DNA of 64,000 nucleotides from Morinoia aosen (Eukaryota > Arthropoda > Malacostraca > Amphipoda > Talitridae): NCBI GenBank assembly GCA_030386875.1, contig CM059564.1, forward strand, positions 65,639,936 to 65,703,935, read 5' to 3'. Shown here in pieces: positions 55,544 through 64,000 of the stretch. Numbering within the stretch: position 1 is the first letter of the stretch; each line of letters opens with the position of its first letter. The translations under genes were made by a program, and so were the position numbers. The notes under the pieces are model-generated. The model made no database searches. It was not told the DNA's origin and was given only the letters and a program-made list of their open reading frames with translations.

Positions 55544-56061
55544 AGCAAATTTAACTCTAAATTGTAGACTACAAGTCACTGATATTGGCAGTAATCTTTC
55601 ATGAGAGGTAAAATACATTAATTCAATTATTACATAAGTGGACATAATATCAAAACAATGTATTCAATATTTTTGTTTTTCAGATCATTTGCACATACAT
55701 ATATTCAAAGAAAAAATAACACAACAAGATAATAAACGGTCAATATTGAGTTTAGGTGATCCACCGAAATCAAACATTCCGTTTCGAACAATCAGTAAAG
55801 GAGCCCATTCAAAAACGTTTACACGAATGACATTCTAAGCGCTGATGCGTTATTTATGAATTATTCAACTTAGAAGTTGGCTTTTGCCTGCTAGGGAAGC
55901 AAGCGCACCAAGCGCAATTTAATTAATAACGGAATCTAACGTCCTATTACAAACGTAAAGAGGTTGGATTGTGAAGGGAAGCCACAGTTCTTCTAGTGAA
56001 AATTATAAATAAAGGTTTCTAGTAATGTCCGTTTACATCATCTCCAATGGCAGCCACACGG

Positions 56062-56091
56062 TACCCAAGATGGCGGCCGCCATCTTGGGTA
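56062..56091. promoter_or_regulatory. 30 bp perfect palindrome with paired CAAGATGGCGGC motifs
   Basis: The arms meet at the centre GCGGCCGC; each arm contains AAGATGGCGGC, a YY1/Pho-like motif. A looser paired version sits in the next element (56904-56915 and 56926-56938). About 0.5 kb upstream of the BTBD6 start codon. Binding is inference only. Confidence 0.5.
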
Positions 56092-57671
56092 ACGAGTAAC
56101 ATTTACCTTAAATTACGCTAGCCGCGCGCGCTTCCATGGCGCGCATAAGCCAGCTTCAAGGTTTAATAATTCGAAAATAATGCATCATCAGCGGGCAGAA
56201 TGTCATTCTTGTGAAACATTCTTAAATGTGTTCCTTTATTGAGTCTTTGCAACCCATTTATGAAAATCGTTGACAACATTAAAGTAAATATTGACCATTA
56301 AATCACGCTAACTAGTTAAGTGCTCTCGCTTCCCAGGCGCTCATAAGCCAACTTCAAAGTTGAATAATTTGAAAACAACGCATCAGCGAGCAGAATATTA
56401 TTCATGTAAAACATTCTTAAATGTGTTCCTTTATTCATTCTTTGCAACAAAATTATGAAAATCGTTGACAACATTAAAGTAAATATTGACCATAATTTTT
56501 ACTAAAAGAACTGTGGCTACCCCTCACGACCCAACCTCTTTACGTTTGTAATAGAGGGTTAGCTTCCGTTATTAATTATATTAGGTAAATGTTGAGGAGT
56601 TGACCATAATTGATTTTCCATTTTTAGATATATAAATATTGTTAATGAGATGAAAAGGAACCACTTTTCTTCAATGCACTTTCTGGGGCAAATGAGTATT
56701 TTAGAAGTTATAGCGGGATAAATGAGTTACCAGAACTCGAGTGTTTGAGGCGGGAAAAAATTAATAAGGGAAGCAAACGCCCTATTACAAACGTAAAGAG
56801 GTTGGATCCTGAGAAGTAGCCACAGTTCTTTTAGTGAAAATTATAAATAAAGCTTCTAAAACACACATTAAGGTCACGACCACAATCTTGTTTACATAGG
56901 CTTCAAGATGGCGGCGCCCATGGTGGTCGCCATCTTAGAGCTTATATAGCAGTAGGAGCGGTAGAGCTTTTGCATTTTTCCCACCTCAATTTGTAAATGT
57001 AAATACGTTTATGCATGCCAGAGTTTCACTTTATTTACAATTCTCACTAGAAGAACTGTGGCTACCCCTCACGACCCAACCTCTTTATGTATGTAATAGG
57101 GCGTTTGCTTCCCTTATTCCGGTAACTCATTTACCGCTCTAACTTCTAAAATACTCATTTGCCCCGAAAAGTGCATTGAAGAAAAGTTGTTCTTTTTGAT
57201 CTCATTAACAATATTTACACACCCAGAAGTCATAAATCAATTATGGTCAACTCCTCAACATTTACCTTAAATTACACTAGCCGCGCGCGCTTCCATGGCG
57301 CTCATCAGCCAGCTTCAAAGTTGAATAATTCAAAAATAATGCATCAACGGGCAGAATGTCATTCTTGTGAAACATTCTTAAATGTGTTCCTTTATTGATT
57401 CTTTGCAACTAACTTATGAAAATTGGGTAAATGTTGAGGACTTGACCATAATCGATTTTCCACTCTTTGATCAATAAAGATTGTTGACGAAACAAAAATA
57501 AACAAGTTTTCTTCAATGCACTTTCCGGTGGAAATAAGCATTTTAAATGTTATGGCATTAAATGAGTTACCGTAACTCTAGTGTTTGAGGCGGGGAAAAA
57601 TACACCGCGCGGTCCGACGGGAAAGTAAACAGGCATTCCCGCGCGCTAACCAAGCCGACGAAGAGCAAACC

Positions 57672-57795
57672 CCCTATTACAAACGTAAAGAGGTTGGGTC
57701 GTGAGGGGTAGCAACAGTTCTTTTAGTGAAAACTATAAAACTAAAAGAACTGTGGCTACCCCTCACGACCCAACCTCTTTACGTTTGTAATAGGG
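57672..57795. repeat. 124 nt hairpin, 56 bp arms with one mismatch
   Basis: Arms 57672-57727 and 57740-57795, loop 12 nt. Starts CCCTATTACAAACG and ends with its complement. It is the bare fused pair of terminal repeats of the local family, with no interior left. Confidence 0.92.
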
Positions 57796-58190
57796 TGATG
57801 CACACTGGAGTTCCGGTAACTCATTTAACGCCATAACTTTTAAAATACTCGTTTCCACCGGAAAGTGCATTGAAGAAAACTTGTTTCTTTTGATCTCATT
57901 AACCATATTTCGGCATCGAAAATTCGAAAATCAATTATGGTCAAGTCCTCAACATTTACCGAAAATTGTTGACGACATCAAAATAGATATTGACCATTAA
58001 ATTACGCTTACTAGTTAGGTGCTCTCGCTTCCCTGGCGCTCATAAGCCAACTTCAAAGTTGAATAATTCGAAAACAACGCATCAGTGAGCAGAATGTCAT
58101 TCATATAAAACATCCTTAAAAGTGTTCTTTTACCGGTTCTTTGCAACAAAATTATGAAAATCGTTGACAACATTAAACTCAATATTGACA

Positions 58191-59000
58191 GATACATTTT
58201 TCCAGCACACCCTTCTTTAACAAATATAAACAAGTCGTGAAAGGACTTCAGATAGATATAAATCAAGTAAAACATTAGCTTTGAAGGGCCAAGACTCCGG
58301 TTTCAGGTTTTATAAAAAATTGTGGTTTATTTGCGCTCCTAGTCAGACACCTAACTTATAGTTAGTATTTGTCCAAGCTGTAAAAAATTGGTTGATGAAG
58401 GGGAGGTCGAACAATTCACTGCAATTGTTTACTTAGACCACACAAGCCACGTAGGCTGCAAAAATCTTTTCAGAATTTCGTACATGACCCTTGATTTCTG
58501 TAAAAATGTACTTTATGCACTTTAGTTAAAGAACAGCTATTCGGCGCAAGCTAATATTTCAACTTTAGCGATTGAACTGGACGCAATATTTTTTTGCGAC
58601 TTCGATGTTAACGCACCAACCTACTGCGTGTCTGTGGCGCCCACACACTAACAACTAGATGGTGTGATCGATAAATACAAAAGATATCTTTTTGATGTAA
58701 AAAAAAGAATTACTGATGAACTAAACGTGCATTTATTCTTTTGAGAATTACTTTGGTCCTTTCCGATATTAGAACAATTACCAAAGCAGCTTGATGTAAT
58801 GACAAGTTTAATGAATGATAGATTTAATAACCAAGTAAAAAAGTCATTGCACTGTGTCCTAATATGTATCGTTAAAACAGCTCTTTAAGATATATAAAAA
58901 ATATCTTCACTTGACAGGCAATGTTCCAAGTTAGCCCCTAGTATCTCTAAGTCTTCTTCCAAGCAGGAAATAAGCTTAATACACTTTCGACAATGAAGAC
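58191..59000 (+). other. Unassigned sequence
   Basis: AT-rich; no gene, RNA or known repeat recognised. Confidence 0.5.
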
Positions 59001-59029
59001 CCTGGCTTGAGGGTGCAAGCTTCACCTGG

Positions 59030-59118
59030 CTTGAGGGTGCTCGTCATAGCCGTGTTGGTTGAGGACCTGCCTCTGTGCGTGCATTGAGCGTTCGAATCCC
59101 AGCGCTGGGTGGTGATGT
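59030..59118 (+). mobile_element. tRNA-like SINE head or tRNA relic
   Basis: A-box-like TAGCCGTGTTGG and a perfect B box GTTCGAATCCC about 40 nt apart, followed by AGCGCTGGGTGG. The A-box side does not form a full cloverleaf. The post-B-box GCGCTGG is shared with the SINE at 19915-20096. Preceded by a tandem copy of CCTGGCTTGAGGGTGC. Confidence 0.6.
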
Positions 59119-60450
59119 AGCATACCGCTACATAAGCGTAAAAATTAGAAATTTGCCATTCGCACTTAAATAAATTAATTAGTAGCATTAAAAATCTTAC
59201 TCTAATTTATTATTAATTATTTTCTACTTCTAATTCGTAATCATTGAAGTTTTTGTGTAAATACATGAGACGATAAAATAACAATTGACATTTTTCGAGA
59301 GAGAAGCCCTCTGGTGGCAATACTGCGCAAGGCGCGTCTCTGTTTCAAAAAGAGCACTCTTACTTTGGCGGTTGCCTAGCTCGCTCACAGCACTTTTCTC
59401 GTGAGTAATCAGTGTTAGAAAATAATCGTGTTCTTTCTTCGTGTTCAGTGAGTCTTAATAGTTGACAGTGCAGTGTTATTTGGATACGTAGTTATGCGTA
59501 GGAATTGTGATGTAGCATGTTTTCATTCAGTGTTTTGTTTTTTTTCTCAACATGACTTAGCGTAAAATTTTGCGTCAGATGTGCATTGCATTTCCGTGTC
59601 ATGATTTTATTATCAAAACATAATCATGTTCGTTCCTTTCTTTACTACAATAGTATATACCTGCAGTTTCCATTCATGATTCGATACTCGGAACGAACGC
59701 GGCTGAATTGCCGGCGTTCGTTGTCGATAGCGTCTTTGTGTAATGGCGGAACATCACACCGTCGTCTCTTGTCACTACTCCGTGACTATAATTCACTATA
59801 GGCATGTGTTATAGTAGCATTTATTCTTTTTTTTACAAACCGACTTGCAGTAGTTTTAAATTACGAAAAGTATTCATGTCTATGCTTGCTAAGTTTTGGA
59901 ATTTCATTTCTTAATTCCATACTCTTTGAAACCTTTACGTAACCGCACTTATTTCAATATAAAACATTTCAATAAAATTTAATTTAACTCATCGCATTCT
60001 TGTGACAAACACCCACTACCATCTGCCTATCTTGAGTGTGTGCAAATTGCTGGCGGCTTGGCTGAGGCCGACGTGTAAAGCCGCCCGGCTAAATCGCCGC
60101 ACGGAATTTTCATGCTTTCGTTTTTTTTTTCTTCGCGTATTTTCCGTCTGTGAAATCAACGCTTAGGTTTCCTTTTCCTTTTATCATTGGGGATATATAT
60201 ATTCCTTTTATTCCTTTATTATTGCAAACGATATTTATCAGTAAATTTCAGTAGAATTTATAAATGAACTTTAGGAATTTCTTTTCTCTGTATTCTTGTA
60301 CCGTTATGGAGATTTTCTAGAGTACATCAAGAAGCTTAAATCTTCATGTTAAGCATTTCCTTAATTACTAAATTCTTAAATTTCATGCCTTGCATTTAAA
60401 GCAAGAGCATTTGTATCAGAATCTCTTAATTGATTTTTTCCTATCCTTCC
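59119..60450 (+). other. Unassigned sequence before the Copia element
   Basis: No ORF with family motifs. It has a CTCF-like site at 59306-59317 and a GTGAGTAA donor-like site at 59400 after a GC-richer patch (59310-59400). A non-coding first exon of an unknown gene is possible but not supported further. Confidence 0.3.
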
Positions 60451-60726
60451 TGTTGAGATCCAACTTCGGTATATATATTTATTATTATATATGAGTTGTC
60501 GCAGTCGCCCATTAAATTACTTCCGTCCCGTTTTCTATGTTCATGTGTTAACTGCCTGTAGAGAGCACTCGAGCTCCTTCTTCTTGTTCTCGCCGCCGTG
60601 CTCGACGGACGTACAGTACATGTAGTTCCTAGATTACCTACTGTGTTTCTATACCCCACACTCATACTTATAATCGTTGTCGTACTCCATTATTCCAAGA
60701 TGGAAAGAGGCCTCTCTGGTCTAACA
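60451..60726 (+). repeat. Copia-type 5' LTR, 276 bp
   Basis: Starts TGTTGAGATCC and ends GGTCTAACA (TGTT...AACA), directly followed by the primer-binding site. A TATA-rich stretch (TATATATATTTATT, 60471) is a likely promoter. The 3' LTR lies beyond the window, so the left edge rests on structure; the 5 bp cttcc before it is the predicted target duplication. Confidence 0.85.
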
Positions 60727-63700
60727 GGTTATGGGCCCAGTAACCTAACTTTTGATGGCAATGACGAAAGGTATGAGTTGTGGGAAGTGAAATTTCGGGC
60801 CTACCTAGACTTGAAATCGTTGGGTGCCGTCCTCGAGGGCGAAGAATCAAGTCTGGATGTTGAGAAGAATAAGAAAGTTTTCTCCGAGCTTGTGCAAAGG
60901 CTCGATGATAAAAGTCTCTCGTTGATTATCAGAGACGCCTATGGAGATGGAAGAAAATCCATGAAGATTCTGCGTGATCATTACCTCGGCAGCAGTAAAC
61001 CGAGAATTATTTCTCTGTATTGCGAGTTGGCCGCGCTGAAGATGAAAAATGGCGAGACGGTAACCGACTACTTGCTGCGGGCAGAGACAACTGCATCCTA
61101 CCTGAAGAAAGCCGGCGAGAGTATCAGCGATGGACTGATAATCGCCATGATTATCAGGGGATTGCCAGCTGTTTACAACGCGTTTTCTACCGTCATCACG
61201 CAAATTGACAGTAAAGAAATGGACTTCATGAAATTCAAATCGGCTCTCAAGAGTGAAGAGGAAACAAAGAAGACCCGACAAGGCTACAGTGAAAGTGAAG
61301 AAAGAATTATGAAAGTGAAAGATTCTAAAATTACTTGTTACTTATGTGGTAAGTCAGGTCACAAGAAATATGAGTGTAAAAGTCACAGTGCAAAGAAAAA
61401 TCGGTGGTGTTCAATTTGTAAAAGTGCATCTCATGATACTAATTTTTGCAGAAAGAGAGATACCGCAAAAGCGATGGCTACTGATAGCAAAGATGTGAAA
61501 AGCTCTTTTTGTTTTAGAGTATCAACAGACTCAGAAAGTGCTTCTGTTGTAGACAGTGCAAAGTTACTGGTGGATTGTGGAGCTACTGCTCACATTATTT
61601 GTGATAAATCTAAGTTTGTATCTTTAGATGAAAGTTTTGACCCTAGGAATCATTTCATTGAATTAGCAGATGGTTCTAGGATGAACAATATTGTGGAGTG
61701 TAAAGGTGATGCGAGAATTACCCTGACTGACGCCAAAAATAGGAAACACAATGTTCTTTTAAAAAATGTTCTTTGTATTCCTAGTTTTAAGCAGAATATT
61801 TTCTCTGTCCAGGCTGCTATTGATCAGGGTGCATCATTTAATTTCAATCAAAACGCCTCAAAGTTGTTTGTTTCAGATGGGAATGCATTTAATATTAAAA
61901 AATGTGGTAAGCTGTATTATTTAAATTCTGTAAGCTGTGTTGATTCTATTAATGCTGTTGGTGAACACACTCTGGAGGAGTGGCACAATATTCTTGGGCA
62001 TTGTAATGTAAAAGATGTGTTGAGCCTAGAAGGTATTACTAAAGGAATGAAAATTACCAACAAGCATAATTTCGATTGTGAGATCTGTGTCCAGGGTAAA
62101 ATGTGTCAATATAGGAACAGAGACCCTGATGAAAAGTCAAGAAAACCTTTAGAGCTAGTCCATAGTGACCTAGCTGGACCTATAAGCCTTACTTCTTTTG
62201 AGAATTCCAAGTATGTCATGTCTTTTGTGGATGACTTTTCAGGCCTCATTTTTGTGTATTTCCTCAAAAGTAAAAGTGACACTGTTGGGGCATTTAAAAA
62301 ATTCTTGGCTGATTCTGCTCCATTTGGCTCTGTTAAACGTTTAAGAACAGATAACGGCACCGAGTATTCCTCAAACTTGTTCAAAGCTGTTGTCACGGAG
62401 AACAAAATAAAGCATGAATTTTCAGCTCCGTACTCTCCCCATCAGAATGGGACTGCTGAGAGATCTTGGAGATCATTGTTTGAGATGGCTAGGTGTTTGT
62501 TGCTGCATGCAAATTTGCCAAAAGAATTGTGGAATCATGCTGTAAGAACAGCTGCTTACATTAGAAATAGGTGTTTCAACAAAAGGACAGGCAAAACTCC
62601 TTTTGAGATGTTCACGGGAAAGAAACCTGACCTTTCCAATATGCACATTTTTGGATCAAAATGTTTTGCCATGGTTCAAGACCCAGGAAAGCTTGACCCT
62701 AGGTCAGAGCAGGGTACTTTTCTGGGATATGACCCGTGCAGCCCTGCTTACATGATTTATTTCCCTGAAACTTGTCAAATAAAAAGAGTCAGATGTGTCA
62801 CATTCTGTGATAAAATTTCTAGAAATGTGGTGGGTGAGGATGAGTTCATTGCTGTAGATAACCCTGCTGAGCTGAAACAAAGTGAGAAGGCTGACAAGGC
62901 TGAGGCTGAGTTGAAACCTGGGACTGTTTCAGAAGTGATTCAAAATGAAACTCATTCAGATGCAGAGCCCACTAGAAGATTTCCTTTGAGAGAAAAGAAG
63001 CCCCCAGCTTATTTAAAAGACTATGTTGATCCAGATGAATTGGATATCACTAATAATTTTGCTGATTATTGCTACAGAGTGAGCAGTATCCCTAAGTCTT
63101 ACTCTGAGGCAATTTCATCCCCAGATTCTGTTGAGTGGAAACAGGCAATGACCACTGAGATAGCTGCACTAGCCGATAATGAGACGTACGAACTTGTTGA
63201 AAAGCCAAAAGATAGATCTGTTATTGGGGGACGATGGGTCTATAGTGTTAAATCAGGACCCAATGACCAGGAAACTTTCAAAGCTCGTTATGTAGCCAAG
63301 GGATATTCCCAAGTAGCTGATGTGGATTTCAAAGAAACTTTTTCTCCTACAGCACGTCTAACTTCTGTTAGAATGCTGATGGATATTGCTGTGCAAAAGT
63401 CGTACATTGTGCACCAGATGGACGTGTGCACTGCTTATCTTCATGCAAAAATTGACTGTGATGTTTTTGTAGAACAGCCTGAGGGATTTGTTGAACTTGA
63501 CAAAAATGGAGAGAAGTTAGTCTGCAAACTCAAAAAATCTTTGTATGGCTTAAAGCAAAGTGGCCGTAACTGGAACAACCTTTTGCATCATTTTCTTGTT
63601 GAACAAAATTTTGTTCAATCTCTCAGTGATACTTGTGTCTATGTGAGGGAAAGCGACTCTGGAAAAGTGATTATCATTGTATGGGTTGATGATTTAATTT

Positions 63701-64000
63701 TGGCCTCTTCTAACGCTGTTGTATTGAGTGAAGTAAAATGTTCGTTGTCAAATAAATTCAAAATGAAAGATCTTGGACAAATTTCATGTTTTCTAGGCAT
63801 TGAATTTGATGTGAAGCATGACTCAATTGAGATGAAGCAGTCAAAGTATGTTGAGAAAATTTTGTCAAAATTTAGGATGTCTGATTGTAAGCCTAAGTCT
63901 ATTCCCTGTGATCCCAGTGCCAACAAGCTTGATGTAAGCTCTGATTCTAGGAATTTGTGCGATCCAAAACTGTTCCGTGAGATAGTTGGCAGCCTGATCT
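60700..64000 (+). CDS. Copia gag-pol polyprotein, 3' end beyond window
   Basis: 1100 codons are open from the ATG at 60700, which lies 27 nt before the LTR end. No other in-frame ATG occurs before about codon 115, after the conserved gag start (LTFDGNDERYELWEVKF). Zinc knuckles: C213-X2-C-X4-H-X4-C226 (CYLCGKSGHKKYEC) and CSICKSASHDTNFC. Protease: LLVDCGATAHI (D292), with Cys in place of the usual Ser/Thr. Integrase: WHNILGH, CEIC, then D490, D551 and E587 (DX60DX35E). RT: ARYVAKGYSQ, QMDVCTAYL, SLYGLKQS and WVDDL with D997 and D998. The window stops in REIVGSLI, so the RT end and RNase H are missing. Gag packages RNA; Pol matures, copies and integrates the element. No stop or shift was seen. 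Confidence 0.95.
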   Translation, partial: MERGLSGLTGYGPSNLTFDGNDERYELWEVKFRAYLDLKSLGAVLEGEESSLDVEKNKKVFSELVQRLDDKSLSLIIRDAYGDGRKSMKILRDHYLGSSKPRIISLYCELAALKMKNGETVTDYLLRAETTASYLKKAGESISDGLIIAMIIRGLPAVYNAFSTVITQIDSKEMDFMKFKSALKSEEETKKTRQGYSESEERIMKVKDSKITCYLCGKSGHKKYECKSHSAKKNRWCSICKSASHDTNFCRKRDTAKAMATDSKDVKSSFCFRVSTDSESASVVDSAKLLVDCGATAHIICDKSKFVSLDESFDPRNHFIELADGSRMNNIVECKGDARITLTDAKNRKHNVLLKNVLCIPSFKQNIFSVQAAIDQGASFNFNQNASKLFVSDGNAFNIKKCGKLYYLNSVSCVDSINAVGEHTLEEWHNILGHCNVKDVLSLEGITKGMKITNKHNFDCEICVQGKMCQYRNRDPDEKSRKPLELVHSDLAGPISLTSFENSKYVMSFVDDFSGLIFVYFLKSKSDTVGAFKKFLADSAPFGSVKRLRTDNGTEYSSNLFKAVVTENKIKHEFSAPYSPHQNGTAERSWRSLFEMARCLLLHANLPKELWNHAVRTAAYIRNRCFNKRTGKTPFEMFTGKKPDLSNMHIFGSKCFAMVQDPGKLDPRSEQGTFLGYDPCSPAYMIYFPETCQIKRVRCVTFCDKISRNVVGEDEFIAVDNPAELKQSEKADKAEAELKPGTVSEVIQNETHSDAEPTRRFPLREKKPPAYLKDYVDPDELDITNNFADYCYRVSSIPKSYSEAISSPDSVEWKQAMTTEIAALADNETYELVEKPKDRSVIGGRWVYSVKSGPNDQETFKARYVAKGYSQVADVDFKETFSPTARLTSVRMLMDIAVQKSYIVHQMDVCTAYLHAKIDCDVFVEQPEGFVELDKNGEKLVCKLKKSLYGLKQSGRNWNNLLHHFLVEQNFVQSLSDTCVYVRESDSGKVIIIVWVDDLILASSNAVVLSEVKCSLSNKFKMKDLGQISCFLGIEFDVKHDSIEMKQSKYVEKILSKFRMSDCKPKSIPCDPSANKLDVSSDSRNLCDPKLFREIVGSLI
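60727..60740 (+). other. Primer-binding site for the initiator tRNA-Met half molecule
   Basis: GGTTATGGGCCCAG is complementary to the anticodon-stem side of initiator tRNA-Met, as in Drosophila copia. It starts right after LTR ...TAACA. Here it lies inside the gag reading frame. Confidence 0.9.

Larger units (their letters stand above)
55785..58190. repeat. Nested inverted-repeat (MITE/foldback) cluster upstream of BTBD6
   Basis: Three inverted pairs of a terminal block containing CCTATTACAAACGTAAAGAG: 55943/56560, 56783/57110 and 57672/57795. Around them lie copies of a second block of about 195 bp (55785-55930 reversed; 56105, 56300, 57270 and 57990 forward), with TCGTTGACAACATTAAAG, and a third inverted block with TTCTTCAATGCACTTTC and TAAATGTTGAGGA. 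No ORF. Several related non-autonomous elements appear nested within each other. Confidence 0.85.
60451..64000 (+). mobile_element. Copia (Ty1/copia) LTR retrotransposon, 5' part
   Basis: LTR, half-tRNA primer-binding site and an uninterrupted gag-pol frame in the order gag, protease, integrase, RT, which is the Copia order. It runs off the right edge inside RT. The open frame suggests a recent insertion. Confidence 0.95.

Noticed and set aside
55544-55645. Longer N-terminus for the BTBD6-like protein
   Set aside because: The frame is open upstream, but the extra residues have no family support; MDAGGG is the more likely start. Only transcript data can decide.
59030-59118. Functional tRNA gene
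   Set aside because: A good B box is present, but no complete acceptor stem or cloverleaf could be formed, and the 3' sequence resembles the SINE at 19915-20096.
60847-61281. 144-codon - strand ORF
   Set aside because: It is antisense to the Copia gag frame, which has clear motifs.

Overview
This is a eukaryotic nuclear window, almost certainly from an arthropod (probably an insect) with a large, repeat-rich genome. Coding exons are short, GC-rich islands with GT-AG introns inside AT-rich DNA. The two host genes are animal families, and the mobile elements (non-LTR retrotransposons, a Copia element primed by a half initiator tRNA, hAT, Tc1/mariner, TTAA-flanked MITEs, SINEs) are typical of arthropods. 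The species cannot be named from the sequence.

Host genes. (1) The 3' part of an anoctamin/TMEM16 gene lies on the + strand at 2306-17245: seven exons, 373 codons plus stop, in one continuous frame, with the 5' exons left of the window. (2) A complete BTBD6-type gene (BTB-BACK-PHR, like Drosophila lute) lies on the - strand: eight coding exons at 38279-55543, 597 residues. The two genes are convergent, with 21 kb of repeat-filled DNA between their stop codons.

Repeat landscape from left to right. A 5'-truncated, frameshifted non-LTR element (1-2165, -) sits just upstream of the first visible anoctamin exon. Anoctamin introns carry minisatellites of 35, 32, about 71 and 49 bp; the 35 and 71 bp arrays contain copies of the adjoining splice junction. 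Twelve copies of a 360 bp SINE-like retroposon are scattered throughout, several with clear 9-14 bp target duplications. Between the genes, one copy of that retroposon is split by a 7.5 kb non-LTR retrotransposon with two intact ORFs (23701-31230), whose 3' UTR is itself split by a 618 bp TIR element. BTBD6 intron 6 holds a 5.27 kb hAT element with an 8 bp target duplication. Inside the hAT are a Tc1/mariner deletion derivative, a decayed BED-hAT transposase and a foldback element whose left arm carries about 89 copies of a 21 bp unit. Other BTBD6 introns hold 31 and 22 bp minisatellites and a TTAA-flanked MITE. A cluster of nested hairpins (55785-58190) lies upstream of the BTBD6 start. The right end is the 5' part of an open Copia element (LTR at 60451-60726, gag-pol running off the window).

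The genes do not form a pathway: one encodes a membrane channel/scramblase and the other a presumed Cullin-3 adaptor. The most unusual features are the minisatellites seeded from splice junctions, the composite hAT/foldback element, the LINE whose ORF1 contains a duplicated RNA-binding module, and the Copia element whose gag ORF starts inside the LTR and reads through the primer-binding site.
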